64,000 nucleotides of DNA from Microbacterium sp. T2.11-28 (GCF_950097975.1 NZ_CATNHF010000029.1:1-64000); one strand, 5' to 3'; shown: positions 25,480-34,985, counted from the first letter of the stretch. Notes: a model not told the origin generated them from the letters alone. Numbers and translations: made by a program.

Positions 25480-26802
25480 TCAGGCGAACAGCTCGGCGCC
25501 GACGTACGACCCGGGCGCCGCGCCGCGCGGGATCGCCCAGATCCCGGAGCCGACGTGCCGCAGATACTCGTTCATGAGGTCTGTCGACAGCGAGCGCTGG
25601 AGCGCGACGAACTGCGCGGGGGAGCGCTGGTACGACAGGAAGAACAGGCCCGCATCGAGGCGGCCGAGCTCGGTGTTGCCGTCGACGAAGTTGTAGCCGC
25701 GCCGCAGGATCCGGATGCCCCCGTTGGTCTCGGGGTGGGCCAGGCGCACGTGCGAGGCGGCGTCGATCGCGGGAGCGCCGGTGGCGTCCGCCGCCGCGAA
25801 GTCGGGGGCGGAGCCCTCGCGGCCGCCCGAGAGGGGGGCGCCCTCGCCCTTGTCGCGCCCGATGATCCGCTGCTGCTCCGACAGGCGCACCCGGTCCCAG
25901 GTCTCGATGAGCATCGCGATCCGCCGTGCCACGAGGTACGAGCCTCCCGCCAGCCAGGCCGGTTCGTCGCCCTCGCCCACCCACACGTGCTCGGCCAGGG
26001 CCTCGTGGTCGTCGGCGAGGATGTTCGCGGTGCCGTCCTTGAAGCCGAAGAGGTTCCGGGGCGTGGCCTGCGCGGACGTCGTCCGCGACGTCTTGCCGAA
26101 GCCGAGCTGCGACCACCGCAGCCGCGCCCGGCCGAACGCGATGCGGCTGAGGTTGCGCACCGCATGGACGGCGACCTGCGGGTCGTCGGCGCACGCCTGG
26201 ATGCACAGGTCGCCGTGGGATCTGGCGGGGTCGAGGTCGTCGCCGAGGAACGCCGGCAGCCTCTCCAGCAGCGCCGGCCGCCGCGCCGCCAGCCCGTACC
26301 GGTCGTCTCCCTCGGCGGTCTCGAACAGGGTGGGACCGAACCCGAAGGTGATCGTGAGACCCGATGCCGGCAGCCCCAGCGCCTCGCCGGTGTCATCCGG
26401 CGGGGCCTCCGGCGAGCCGCCGATCGCGCCGGTCGCACTGACGTCGAGGCCCTGCGTCATCCGCGCGGCGGCGTAGCTCCAGTCCTGCAGGAGCGAGACG
26501 AGGTCGGCCCGATCGGTGCGGGCCATCATGTCGAAGGACGCGAAGTGCAGGTGGTCCTGCACGGGCGTCGTGATCCCCGCCTGGTGCGCGCCGAAGAAGT
26601 CGTGGACGGGCGACGCCCCGCCCTGCTCACGCGCCCGGCCGACGGCGACGCCGGCCGCCGATCCCGCGCCGGCCCCGAGGGCGAGCCCGGCCGCCCCGAC
26701 ACCGGCGGCGAGTCCGAACAGGCCGCGGCGGCTCAGGCCGGAGGGCGATCCGGACCGCTCCGCGGCACCGCCGTCGGCGCCGGCCTCCACGTCCGCGCTC
26801 AC
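25480..26802 (-). CDS. efeB: DyP-type haem peroxidase/deferrochelatase EfeB
   Basis: Haem protein of the EfeUOB system, exported folded by the Tat pathway. The N-terminus has the twin-arginine motif LSRRGLFGL (24-32) and a hydrophobic stretch to about 58. The DyP signature GFKDGTAN contains the catalytic D256, and the haem-ligand His is in LAHPETNGG. It is 440 residues long, normal for EfeB. The GTG start overlaps efeO by 4 bp. It is thought to oxidise ferrous iron or release iron from haem outside the membrane. Confidence 0.95.
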   Translation of the reverse strand: MSADVEAGADGGAAERSGSPSGLSRRGLFGLAAGVGAAGLALGAGAGSAAGVAVGRAREQGGASPVHDFFGAHQAGITTPVQDHLHFASFDMMARTDRADLVSLLQDWSYAAARMTQGLDVSATGAIGGSPEAPPDDTGEALGLPASGLTITFGFGPTLFETAEGDDRYGLAARRPALLERLPAFLGDDLDPARSHGDLCIQACADDPQVAVHAVRNLSRIAFGRARLRWSQLGFGKTSRTTSAQATPRNLFGFKDGTANILADDHEALAEHVWVGEGDEPAWLAGGSYLVARRIAMLIETWDRVRLSEQQRIIGRDKGEGAPLSGGREGSAPDFAAADATGAPAIDAASHVRLAHPETNGGIRILRRGYNFVDGNTELGRLDAGLFFLSYQRSPAQFVALQRSLSTDLMNEYLRHVGSGIWAIPRGAAPGSYVGAELFA

Positions 26803-28055
26803 GCCAGGACGGTCGACGTGAGCTGCGACAGCGGCTCGGCCAGGGCGTTCAGCAGGTCGGTGAGCTCGCGCTTGTCGTCGTCGGTCAGTTCGCCGTACGC
26901 GACGAATCCCTCGGCGAGCGAGCCGTGCGCGGAGAGCGCCGCGTCGAGGGCCGCATAGCCCTCATCGATCTGCTCGGCGAGCGCCGCGCCCTGGTCGCCC
27001 TTCGCGACGGCGAAGTCGCGGGCGAGCGAGAACGCCATCTTCGAGCCCTCGACGTTGGCGGCGAAGTCCCAGAGGTCGGTGCCCGACCACCAGTCCTCCT
27101 CGCCGGTGATCTTGCCGGTCGCGACTTCGTCCAGCAGCGAGATCGCGCCGTTGGAGATGCCGGCGACGCCCTGCGCGTCGAGCGCCGTCTGGAAGTCGGC
27201 GGAGTGCACGTAGTCGTTGAGCTCTGCCACATCGGCGATGAGCTGGTCGCCGAACGCGGCGCGCTCGGCGTCGGTCGACGGCGCCCAGTCCTGCCAGGCG
27301 GGCGTCTCGCCGTCGGCGTTCAGCGCGTCGCGGGCGGGCACCCAGAGGTCCTTCTCGATGCGGTGGAACCCGGTCCAGTCCAGGCCCTCGGCGACGGCGT
27401 CGACCTCGCGGTAGTCGATGCGCGGGTCGAGGTCGCCGAGCGACTCGGCCACCGGCTCGATGCGCTCGTAGAAGGCGCGCACCTGCGGGAACTGCGCGCG
27501 GGCCGCCTCGTCGTCGCCGGTTTCGTACGCCGCGACGAAGTCGTCGACGGCGGGCACGAGCTGCTCGACCTGATCCTTCACGAACGCCGCGTAGAGGTCG
27601 ACCGCCTGCTGCTTCTGCTCGGCATCGTCGCCGGTCGCGGCGACCGCGTCGCCGGAGACCGAGAACCCGGCGCGGCCGACGCCCTCGCCGACCATGCCGG
27701 GCTTGCACAGCGTGAAGTACTCGCCGGGCTGGGCCACGACGGTGAGGGTGCGGGAGGCGCCCGGGGCGATGTTCTCCACTTCGCCGACGATCCGCAGGCC
27801 GTCCTCCGCGAGCAGATAGAACTCCGTCACCTGCGAGCTGTCGTTGGCGACGTCGAAGGTCAGGGTGCCGCTGGTCGCGGCTCCGGTCGAGACCTCGCAC
27901 GCGGTGTCGGTCGAGGTGACGGTCAGCGTGTCGGCGGCCGCCACGTCGGCCTTCGCGACGCAGCCGGCCAGGGCCAGGGCGGCGACTCCGACGACGGCGA
28001 GGGCGCCGAGGCTCCTCGCGGCGCCGGTCGTCTGCAGCGGAAGGGTGCGGGTCAT
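26799..28055 (-). CDS. efeO: Iron-uptake lipoprotein EfeO (M75 peptidase fold)
   Basis: A 418-residue extracytoplasmic iron-binding protein. The lipoprotein signal ends at LALAGC (lipidated Cys about 32). A cupredoxin-like domain (about 45-140, with FTLCKPGM) precedes the M75 imelysin-like domain with the HxxE iron motif in GFHRIEKDLW. It sits between efeU and efeB with ATGA/GTGA overlaps. The in-frame extension upstream lies within efeU and was rejected. Confidence 0.95.
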   Translation of the reverse strand: MTRTLPLQTTGAARSLGALAVVGVAALALAGCVAKADVAAADTLTVTSTDTACEVSTGAATSGTLTFDVANDSSQVTEFYLLAEDGLRIVGEVENIAPGASRTLTVVAQPGEYFTLCKPGMVGEGVGRAGFSVSGDAVAATGDDAEQKQQAVDLYAAFVKDQVEQLVPAVDDFVAAYETGDDEAARAQFPQVRAFYERIEPVAESLGDLDPRIDYREVDAVAEGLDWTGFHRIEKDLWVPARDALNADGETPAWQDWAPSTDAERAAFGDQLIADVAELNDYVHSADFQTALDAQGVAGISNGAISLLDEVATGKITGEEDWWSGTDLWDFAANVEGSKMAFSLARDFAVAKGDQGAALAEQIDEGYAALDAALSAHGSLAEGFVAYGELTDDDKRELTDLLNALAEPLSQLTSTVLA

Positions 28056-29005
28056 GATGCTCCTTGAGGTGCGCGGGAAGGGGCGGAAGGGACGGAGGGG
28101 GTCGCCGGCGCCGAGGCGTCCGCGACGGGTGTCGGGCGAGGGCGCAGACCACGGACGAAGAATGAGCCGACGGCGGCGATGTAGACGGCCCAGGCGATCA
28201 CCTGCAGCCAGGTCATCTGCGGCATGAAGCCGACCGTGGCCTGGAGGACGGCGGCCGCCCATCCGCCCGGGGCGATGGTGGCGCTGAGGTCGAAGGCCCA
28301 GCCGAACGGGAAGCCGGCGGGCCCCACGGCGACCGCGCCGGTGACGGGGTCGAGCGGAGCGGACGCCGAGAAGGGGCCCGGCAGGACGCCTGCCTCCTGC
28401 AGATCGTGGATCGCGTAGGCGAGCACGCCGGCCGCGACGACGACGAGGAAGGCGCCCGTCCACGCGAAGAAGCGGCGGAGGTCCAGGCGCACCATGCCGC
28501 GGGCGAGCAGCCAGCCCAGGAGCACCGCGGCGGCGAGCCCGAGCACGGCGCCGAGGAGCGCCGTCGGCGCATCGCCGAACGACTGCACCATCGACCACAG
28601 CAGCAGGGTGGTCTCGATGCCCTCTCGCGCGACCGATACGAATCCGATGACGACGATGCCCCACAAGCCGCTGGTCGCGAGGGCGCGATCGATCCCGCCT
28701 TCGAGCGTGGCCTTCATGGTGCGGGCGGTGCGCTGCATCCAGAAGATCATCCACGTGACCATGCCGACCGCGAGCAGCGACAGGAGCCCGCCGATGAGCT
28801 CCTGCGCCTCGAAGGTGAGCGCATAGGAGCCGAAGGTGAGCACGGCGCCGATGCCGAGGGCCAGCGCGATCGCCAGGGCGACCCCCGCCCAGAGCCGGGG
28901 GAGCACGTCGCGGCGGCCGATGCGCGTGAGGTAGGCGACGAGGATGCCGACGACGAGGGCGGCTTCGAGGCCTTCGCGGAGGCCGATCAGGAAAGTGGCG
29001 AGCAC
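28052..29005 (-). CDS. efeU: Ferrous/ferric iron permease EfeU (FTR1 family)
   Basis: A 317-residue, about seven-segment membrane permease. It has the two FTR1 iron-translocation motifs REGLEA (residues 10-15) and REGIET (midway). The C-terminal tail is Pro/Ala/Ser-rich and cytoplasmic or unstructured. GTG start at 29005. First gene of efeUOB; an iron box lies 84 bp upstream. Confidence 0.95.
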   Translation of the reverse strand: MLATFLIGLREGLEAALVVGILVAYLTRIGRRDVLPRLWAGVALAIALALGIGAVLTFGSYALTFEAQELIGGLLSLLAVGMVTWMIFWMQRTARTMKATLEGGIDRALATSGLWGIVVIGFVSVAREGIETTLLLWSMVQSFGDAPTALLGAVLGLAAAVLLGWLLARGMVRLDLRRFFAWTGAFLVVVAAGVLAYAIHDLQEAGVLPGPFSASAPLDPVTGAVAVGPAGFPFGWAFDLSATIAPGGWAAAVLQATVGFMPQMTWLQVIAWAVYIAAVGSFFVRGLRPRPTPVADASAPATPSVPSAPSRAPQGAS

Positions 29006-29088
29006 GGGGTCTGTTTCGGTGAGCGGAAGCGAGGCCGGTGCCGCTGCCCCGTTGCAGCCCTCGGTCGAGCGCCGTCCGGCGAGCGACG

Positions 29089-29107
29089 TTAGGTTAGGCG
29101 AACCTCA
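29089..29107. promoter_or_regulatory. IdeR/DtxR iron box upstream of efeUOB
   Basis: TTAGGTTAGGCGAACCTCA matches the DtxR/IdeR consensus TTAGGTTAGGCTAACCTAA at 17 of 19 positions. It predicts repression of efeUOB when ferrous iron is plentiful. No dtxR/ideR gene is in the window. Confidence 0.85.
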
Positions 29108-29183
29108 CTTGCGAGAGAGTACACCCGCGCCGTCGCCGTTTCCAACCCTGGAAGGGGGGTGTCGGGTCCGGCGAGCACGCGAG

Positions 29184-29279
29184 CATGTCCCACTTTCGGT
29201 CGCAGCGGCAGCCCGGAACCGACCGAATGTGGGACACGCCCCGCCGGAAGTGGGACACGCCCCGCGGGAGTGGGACATG
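29184..29279. repeat. Dispersed intergenic repeat, GTGGGACAT type (copy D, four units)
   Basis: One ATGTCCCACTTTCGGTCG unit (29185-29202) faces three inverted GTGGGACA(C/T) units beginning at 29229, 29250 and 29270, spaced 21 and 20 bp. The units are joined by CGCCCCGC spacers. It is the densest of the four copies. Confidence 0.8.
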
Positions 29280-29299
29280 CCCGCGGCACGGAGCGCGGG

Positions 29300-30739
29300 T
29301 CAGCCCTGCGCGTGACGGTCGAGGAACGCGTACACCTCGCCGTCGTCGACGCCCGGGAAGGCGCCGCGGGGGAGCGGCGAGAACATCTGCATGTGCACGC
29401 GCGCGCTCGGCCAGGCCTTGCCTTCCCAGCGCCGCGTGAGCTCGGCGTCGGGGCGGCGGCAGCAGCTCTCGTCGGGGCAGGTGGAGACGGCTCGCTTCTG
29501 GGTCTCGCGGCCGCGGAACCACCGTGCATCGTCGAACGGCACGCCGACGGTGATCGAGAACTCCCCGTCGGAGGTCGTCCCGGTCTGGCTGGAGCACCAG
29601 AAGGTGCCCGCGGGGGTGTCGGTGTACTGGTACTGCTCGGTCGTGCGGTTCTGCTCCCCGAAGGACGACCGCGCCGCGAACTTCCGGCAGACGATCTGCC
29701 CCTCGACGGAGCCGGTGACGTCCATCGGCAGCGGGAGCTCGTCGTTCTCGTAGACGCGGCTGATGGCGCCCGAGCCGTCGACGCGCAGGAAGTGCAGGCG
29801 GATGCCGAAGTGCTGGGTGAGGAGGTTCGTCAGCCGCATGCCTGCCGCCTCGTGGGTCACGCCGAACGCGTCGCGGAAGTCCTCGACGGCGAGGTTGCGA
29901 TCCTTCTTGGCCTGCGCGAGGAAGGCGACCGACGCCGTCTCGGGCATGAGGCAGCACGCCGCGAAGTAGTTGATCTCGAGCCGCTGCTGCAGGAAGTCGG
30001 CGTAGTCGGTGGGCGGCGCGTGCCCGAGCAGCCGGTGCGCCATCGCCTGCAGCGCCATCGAGCGCAGCCCGTGCCCGCCCGGGATCGACGCCGGGGGCAG
30101 GTAGATGCGGCCGTTCTCGAGGTCGGTGACCGAGCGCGCCGAGTGCGGCAGGTCGTTGGCGTAGATGAGCTCGAAACCGAGCTGCTCGGCCATGATGCTG
30201 ACGGTGCGGTGGGTGAGCGCGCCGGAGGTGTGCCCCGCCGCCTTCAGCTGCTTCTCGGCGAGCCGCTCGATGTCGGCGAGGTAGTTGTCGCGCTCGCGGA
30301 GCTTCAGCCTCAGCTCGGTGTTGGCCCGCCGCGCCTCCTCGGGCGTCGCGATCGCCTCGCGCTCGCGACGGTGCAGCTCGCGGTGCAGCGCGAGCACGGA
30401 CTCGATCGTCTCGTCGGTCATGGTGCGGGTGACCCGCAGCGGCGGGATGCCCAGGCGGCGGAACACGGGGCTCGTCTGCGCGCGCTCCAGTTCCAGCTCC
30501 AGGGCCGCCCGCCGGTTGGGCGGCTCGGTCGACAGCAGGTCGGTCACGTCGGTCCCGGTGGCGGTGGCGATCGCCTGCAGCAGCGAGAGCTTGGGCTCGC
30601 GCTTGCCGTTCTCGATGAGGCTCAGCTGGCTGCCGGCCACGCCGACGAGCGCGCCGAGCTCGTCCAGGGTGTAGCCGTGGGAGACCCGCTGGTGACGGAT
30701 GCGGTGGCCGAGGGTCGACAGTTCCAGCGCGGTGGGCAT
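29300..30739 (-). CDS. RamB/ScfR-like XRE-family regulator of acyl/acetate metabolism
   Basis: A 479-residue regulator. An XRE helix-turn-helix (about 8-65, GVAGSQLSLIENGKREPKL) is followed by an ImmA/IrrE-like domain with a degenerate protease motif (AHRLLGH) and the C-terminal short-chain fatty acyl regulator domain with a Cys cluster (CPDESCC). This is the layout of Corynebacterium RamB, which controls acetate and glyoxylate genes. The ATG at 30739 fits the start of the domain; a longer frame upstream overlaps the promoter. It diverges from pckG, a plausible target. Confidence 0.88.
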   Translation of the reverse strand: MPTALELSTLGHRIRHQRVSHGYTLDELGALVGVAGSQLSLIENGKREPKLSLLQAIATATGTDVTDLLSTEPPNRRAALELELERAQTSPVFRRLGIPPLRVTRTMTDETIESVLALHRELHRREREAIATPEEARRANTELRLKLRERDNYLADIERLAEKQLKAAGHTSGALTHRTVSIMAEQLGFELIYANDLPHSARSVTDLENGRIYLPPASIPGGHGLRSMALQAMAHRLLGHAPPTDYADFLQQRLEINYFAACCLMPETASVAFLAQAKKDRNLAVEDFRDAFGVTHEAAGMRLTNLLTQHFGIRLHFLRVDGSGAISRVYENDELPLPMDVTGSVEGQIVCRKFAARSSFGEQNRTTEQYQYTDTPAGTFWCSSQTGTTSDGEFSITVGVPFDDARWFRGRETQKRAVSTCPDESCCRRPDAELTRRWEGKAWPSARVHMQMFSPLPRGAFPGVDDGEVYAFLDRHAQG

Positions 30740-30755
30740 TCCTTGAGCATATCGA

Positions 30756-30771
30756 AAGAATCGACATTCTT
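30756..30771. promoter_or_regulatory. Palindrome between the RamB-like gene and pckG
   Basis: AAGAAT-CGAC-ATTCTT is a perfect 6+6 bp inverted repeat starting 17 bp from the regulator's start and about 90 bp from pckG. It is the best candidate for the regulator's own operator in the 121-bp divergent gap. It does not match the C. glutamicum RamB consensus I remember. Confidence 0.5.
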
Positions 30772-30860
30772 GACACGAACAGGATCGGAAAATGCGCTCG
30801 AACCAGAGGGATAGTGGGGGCACGACCCAGCCGTAGGACGCTTCATCGAAGGAGATCGAC

Positions 30861-32774
30861 ATGGCCCTCGCGGACCTCTTCACCCGCCCCGTCGCCCCCC
30901 GCACCGACGCGCGCATCGAGGGCGGCACGCGCTCCGCAGGCTACGACGCCTCCGCCTTCGGTCGCGCGCCGGCCGACAGCGACGGGCTGGCGGAGCTGCG
31001 CGCCTGGGTCGACGAGATCGCCGCGCTCACCCAGCCGGCGCGCATCCACTGGGTCGACGGCTCGCGCGCCGAGAACGACGCGCTGCTGCGCCAGCAGGTC
31101 GACGAGGGCAAGCTGATCCGGCTGAACCCGGAGTGGCGGCCGGGCTCCTACCTCGCCCGCTCGCACCCGAGCGACGTCGCACGCACCGAGGGTCGCACCT
31201 TCATCGCCTCCGAGCGCGAGGAGGACGCCGGTCCGACCAACAACTGGATCGCGCCCGACGAGATCCGCGCGACCCTGACGCCGCTGTTCGCGGGCTCCAT
31301 GCGCGGACGCACGATGTACGTCGTGCCGTTCTCCATGGGCGCCGTCGGCGGCCCCCTGTCCCACATCGGCGTGCAGGTCACCGACTCCGCCTACGCCGTG
31401 ACGTCGATCGGCATCATGACGCGGGTCGGCACGTCGGTCCTCGACCAGATCGCCGCCGGCAAGCCGTGGGTCAAGACGGTCCACTCGGTCGGCGCGCCGC
31501 TGGCACCGGGGGAGAAGGACGCCGCCTGGCCCTGCAACGACGAGAAGTACATCGTGCACTTCCCCGAGACGCTGGAGGTCTGGTCGTTCGGATCCGGCTA
31601 CGGCGGCAACGCGATCCTCGCGAAGAAGTGCTTCGCGCTGCGCATCGCGTCGGTGATCGGGCGCGACGAGGGCTGGCTCGCCGAGCACATGCTGCTCATC
31701 CGCGTCATCAGTCCCGAGGGTCGCGCCTACCACCTCGCCGCCGCGTTCCCGTCGGCGTGCGGCAAGACGAACCTCGCCATGCTGCGCCCCACCATCCCCG
31801 GCTGGCGCGTGGAGACGCTCGGCGACGACATCGCCTGGCTGCGCCCGGGCGAGGACGGACGGCTCTGGGCCATCAACCCCGAGGCGGGATTCTTCGGAGT
31901 CGCGCCGGGCACCGGGCAATCCACCAACGTGACGGCCGTCGAGACCCTGTGGGGCAACACGATCTTCACCAACGTCGCCCTCCGTCCCGACGGCGACGTG
32001 TGGTGGGAGGGGCTCACCGACGACGTCCCCGCCGAGCTCACCGACTGGGAGGGGAAGCCCTGGACGCCCGCGTCGGGCCGCCCGGCCGCTCATCCCAACT
32101 CCCGCTTCACGGTCAGCGCCGGCCAGTGCCCGCAGATCGCGCCGGACTGGGATGCCGCCGAGGGCGTGCCCCTGGACGCGATCCTCTTCGGCGGACGTCG
32201 GGCGACCAACGTGCCGCTCGTGCTCGAGGCGACCGACTGGACGCACGGGGTCTTCCTCGGGGCGAACATCTCCTCCGAGCGCACCGCCGCCGCCGAGGGC
32301 ACCGTGGGGGAGCTCCGGCGCGACCCGTTCGCGATGCTGCCCTTCTGCGGCTACAACATGGCCGACTACTTCGGTCACTGGCTGAAGGTGGGCCAGTCGC
32401 TGCGGTTCGACCGCGCTCCGCGCATCTTCCAGGTGAACTGGTTCCGCAAGGGCGCAGACGGACGCTTCCTCTGGCCCGGCTTCGGCGACAACGCCCGCGT
32501 GATCGAGTGGATCATCCGCCGCATCGACGGGTCGGTGGGCGCCGAGGACAGCCCGATCGGCCGGCTCCCGCACACCGACGACATCGACGTGGACGGGATC
32601 GACGTGCCGCAGGCCGACCTCGACGAGCTGTTCGAGGTCGACCCCGCGCTGTGGCTGCAGGAGGCCGACCTCACCGAGCAGTTCTTCTCGACGTTCGGCG
32701 GCAGGGTGCCGGCGGCGCTGTACGCCGAGCTGGCCGCGCTGCGCTACCGGCTCACTCTGGCCGCGCGGGACTGA
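30861..32774 (+). CDS. pckG: Phosphoenolpyruvate carboxykinase (GTP)
   Basis: Converts oxaloacetate plus GTP to phosphoenolpyruvate, the entry to gluconeogenesis. The 637-residue sequence has the P-loop [12 protein letters not shown], the GTP-type [14 protein letters not shown] and [14 protein letters not shown] blocks, and the omega-loop region [17 protein letters not shown] lies 6-8 bases before the ATG. It would feed sugar synthesis when the cell lives on aromatic acids or acetate. Its 3' end overlaps the convergent Asp23-like gene by 23 bp. Confidence 0.97.
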   Translation: MALADLFTRPVAPRTDARIEGGTRSAGYDASAFGRAPADSDGLAELRAWVDEIAALTQPARIHWVDGSRAENDALLRQQVDEGKLIRLNPEWRPGSYLARSHPSDVARTEGRTFIASEREEDAGPTNNWIAPDEIRATLTPLFAGSMRGRTMYVVPFSMGAVGGPLSHIGVQVTDSAYAVTSIGIMTRVGTSVLDQIAAGKPWVKTVHSVGAPLAPGEKDAAWPCNDEKYIVHFPETLEVWSFGSGYGGNAILAKKCFALRIASVIGRDEGWLAEHMLLIRVISPEGRAYHLAAAFPSACGKTNLAMLRPTIPGWRVETLGDDIAWLRPGEDGRLWAINPEAGFFGVAPGTGQSTNVTAVETLWGNTIFTNVALRPDGDVWWEGLTDDVPAELTDWEGKPWTPASGRPAAHPNSRFTVSAGQCPQIAPDWDAAEGVPLDAILFGGRRATNVPLVLEATDWTHGVFLGANISSERTAAAEGTVGELRRDPFAMLPFCGYNMADYFGHWLKVGQSLRFDRAPRIFQVNWFRKGADGRFLWPGFGDNARVIEWIIRRIDGSVGAEDSPIGRLPHTDDIDVDGIDVPQADLDELFEVDPALWLQEADLTEQFFSTFGGRVPAALYAELAALRYRLTLAARD

Positions 32775-33063
32775 GGCGGCTCACGCGCACCGTCACCGTC
32801 GCCTCGGGCTGGCCGAGTGCGTCGCGCACCCGCGCGGCGACCGCCGAGGCGACGGTGTCGGCGCGCGCGTGCTCCACCCCGATGCTCGCGGTGACCTCGT
32901 AGGCGCCGTCGCGCTCCGTGACGACCGAGTAGGCCTCGGTCCGCTCCACGGCGACCCGCCACAGCCGGGCGGGCAGGGGCGCCGCGAAGTACAGCTCGGC
33001 GACGCCGGGGACCTCCCGGATGGCGGCGTCCACACGCAGGGCCAGTTCGCTCGTCCCGCTCAT
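32752..33063 (-). CDS. Small Asp23/Gls24-like protein
   Basis: A 103-residue protein with alternating strands and helices ([34 protein letters not shown]) like a trimmed Asp23/Gls24 domain. It is the last gene of a minus-strand trio with the next Asp23-like gene and a sigma factor, overlapping the former by ATGA. No membrane segment. Function unknown; a role in envelope stress is inferred from the module. Confidence 0.75.
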   Translation of the reverse strand: MSGTSELALRVDAAIREVPGVAELYFAAPLPARLWRVAVERTEAYSVVTERDGAYEVTASIGVEHARADTVASAVAARVRDALGQPEATVTVRVSRLSPARPE

Positions 33064-33614
33064 GACCGCTCCTCCCGCATCCGCAGCGAGTCGATCGTCA
33101 CGTCGATCTCGCCGACGTCCCACGCGGCGCTTCCGGCGATGGCCGCATGGACCTCCGCGCGCACCTGCGCGGCGACCTCCGCCAGGGCAAGCCCGTACAG
33201 CACGCTGACCGTCAGCGCGACATCGACTTGTCCGTCCTCGACGGTGACGTCGACACGCTCCACGAGCACGCCGTCCACGCCGTCGCCGGCGTCGCGGACG
33301 AGGCCGCGCACCGCGCCCTCGGTCACGACGAGGGTCACGTCGTCGCCCGTCTCGAGCGGGAGGTCGCGCCCCGCGCGGGACTCGCGGGCCACCTCCCCGA
33401 TGATCTGCTCGAACCACGACTCCTCGAGGCCCTGCGCCGCGTCGCTCTCGATGAGCTCGCGGGAGAGTGCTCCGAGCCTGTCCATCGAGTCCAGGACAGC
33501 TCGGCACTGCGGGTCGCCGTCGATCGCGGCGATCGCGGGGAGTCGTCCGCGGTCGTGGTACTCCGACAGCTCCTCGAGCGTGTAGCCCGACTCTCCGATC
33601 GTCTCCGTGGCCAT
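33060..33614 (-). CDS. Asp23/Gls24-family envelope stress protein
   Basis: A 184-residue protein. The N-terminal half (about 1-75) is a helical, acidic region with LEELSEYHDRGRLPAI, and the C-terminal half is an Asp23 domain (VEDGQVDVALTVSVLYGLAL, IDVTIDSLRM). It follows the sigma factor gene by 5 bp and overlaps the next gene by 4 bp. It may act as a soluble partner of the membrane-anchored Asp23-like proteins encoded divergently. Confidence 0.8.
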   Translation of the reverse strand: MATETIGESGYTLEELSEYHDRGRLPAIAAIDGDPQCRAVLDSMDRLGALSRELIESDAAQGLEESWFEQIIGEVARESRAGRDLPLETGDDVTLVVTEGAVRGLVRDAGDGVDGVLVERVDVTVEDGQVDVALTVSVLYGLALAEVAAQVRAEVHAAIAGSAAWDVGEIDVTIDSLRMREERS

Positions 33615-33619
33615 GCCGT

Positions 33620-34165
33620 TCACCTCCACTCCTGCATGCGTTCGAACACGGTGGCACGTGCGCGGGCGAGACGCCCCCGCACGGCCGTGGCCGAGATCCC
33701 CAGTTCCCGAGCGATCTCGTCGTAGCTGTAGCCGCTCACCTCGCGCAGCAGCCACGCGGTGCGCTGCTCGGCGGGCAGCTCGTCGAGGACCGCGCGGAGC
33801 GCATCGAGCTGCGACGACGTCAGCGCCGACTCGTCGGGGCTGGGAAGGGTCGACAGCGGCTCCGCGTCCTCGATCGGGGTCGACGGTCGGCGGGACCGCA
33901 GGCGGTCGGTGGCCTTCCGCGCGACGATCGTCGAGAACCACGCCCGCACCCGGTCGGGCTCGCGCAGCTCCGGCAGCCGGCGCCATGCGACGATCAGGGC
34001 CTCCTGCACGCAGTCGTCGGCGTCGGCCCGCGAGCGGAGGATCCTCGTCGCGAATGCCACGAGGAACGGGCCGTGCCGGCGCACGAGCACCCCGAACGCG
34101 CGCTCGTCGCCGTCGGCGGCGCGCTGGGCGAGGATGCCGTCCTCGACGGAGACCAGTCGATCCAC
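33620..34165 (-). CDS. ECF-type RNA polymerase sigma factor of the Asp23 module
   Basis: A 181-residue sigma-70 family protein: region 2 (DADDCVQEALIVAWRRL) and region 4 (LPAEQRTAWLLREVSGYSYDEIARELGISATAVRGRL) are complete. No anti-sigma zinc finger is fused. I chose the GTG at 34165 (VDRLVSVEDG), preceded by AGGGGG; an ATG at 34267 would add a 34-residue Arg-rich extension unlike the family. It probably drives its own operon and the divergent Asp23 genes. Confidence 0.85.
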   Translation of the reverse strand: MDRLVSVEDGILAQRAADGDERAFGVLVRRHGPFLVAFATRILRSRADADDCVQEALIVAWRRLPELREPDRVRAWFSTIVARKATDRLRSRRPSTPIEDAEPLSTLPSPDESALTSSQLDALRAVLDELPAEQRTAWLLREVSGYSYDEIARELGISATAVRGRLARARATVFERMQEWR

Positions 34166-34363
34166 GTTCCCCCTGGCGTGATCCGTGCGGCCACCGCCGC
34201 GTCGGATTCGACCCTGCCACACCTGCCCGCGCGTGTCAGCGCCCGGATGGATGGTCCGCCGCGGCACTCAGGCAACTGCCAGGAAATACATCGTGACGAA
34301 TACACCGCGGCACCCGTCACACCCGCAGAGGCCCCCGATCGGGGCCGGACGAAAGGAATCAGC

Positions 34364-34786
34364 ATGGCCACCAACACCACCGGCAACAGCACCGCGAACG
34401 TCGTCCCCACCCCGGGCGCCGGCAAGACCGTGATCGTCGACCCGGTGATCGCGAAGATCGCCGGCATCGCGGCGTCCTCGGTCCCGGGCGTCCACGCCCT
34501 CGGCGGCGGGGCCGCCCGCGTGATCGGCACCATCCGTGAGGCCGTCGGCGCGAAGGACCTCAGCCAGGGCGTGAGCGTGGAGGTCGGCGAGACCCAGGTG
34601 GCCGCCGACATCTCCATCGTCGCCGAGTACCCCGAGCAGCTGCAGCGCGTCGCCACCGACGTCCGCAACGCCGTCGCCGACGCCATCACGCAGCTCGCCG
34701 GCATGGAGGTCGCCGAGATCAACGTGACCGTCGTCGACGTCCACATCCCGGGCGACGACGCCCCGGTCGAGGAGCGGGTGCAGTGA
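34364..34786 (+). CDS. Asp23/Gls24-family envelope stress protein
   Basis: A 140-residue protein with a canonical Asp23 domain: IVDPVIAKIAGIAASSVPGV (about 24-43), GVSVEVGETQVAADISIVAEYP and VAEINVTVVDVHIP. GAAAGGAAT precedes the ATG. It begins a tightly packed plus-strand operon of five genes that diverges from the sigma factor. In Gram-positives such proteins coat the inner membrane through an AmaP-type anchor, and candidates for the anchor follow here. Confidence 0.9.
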   Translation: MATNTTGNSTANVVPTPGAGKTVIVDPVIAKIAGIAASSVPGVHALGGGAARVIGTIREAVGAKDLSQGVSVEVGETQVAADISIVAEYPEQLQRVATDVRNAVADAITQLAGMEVAEINVTVVDVHIPGDDAPVEERVQ

Positions 34787-34983
34787 CGACGGTACACGGG
34801 GCCTCGGTCCTCGGCGCGGCGGCGGGCGCCGTCCTGGCGTTCGCCGCCCTCGCCTTCGGCTTCTGGGGCATGGTGCTCGTCGCGGTGCTCGCCCTCGTGG
34901 GCTGGCTCGTCGGCGCCTCGCTCTCCGGGACGCTCGACCTCCGCGCCGCCGTCGCGGCGGCCCGCGGACGGCGGGCGGGCTGA
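34783..34983 (+). CDS. Small two-segment membrane protein of the Asp23 module
   Basis: A 66-residue protein with two hydrophobic segments (about 10-30 and 31-48) ending in a basic tail, like the DUF2273-type small proteins next to Asp23 genes. The GTG start overlaps the previous stop by 3 bp. Too short to place further. Confidence 0.75.
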   Translation: MTTVHGASVLGAAAGAVLAFAALAFGFWGMVLVAVLALVGWLVGASLSGTLDLRAAVAAARGRRAG

Positions 34984-34985
34984 CC

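Noticed and set aside
32752..32774. 23-bp convergent overlap of pckG and an Asp23-like gene, mirrored by another 23-bp overlap of araC and lacI at 50434-50456
   Set aside because: The equal length is striking but most likely chance; each overlap simply reflects compact convergent gene ends.
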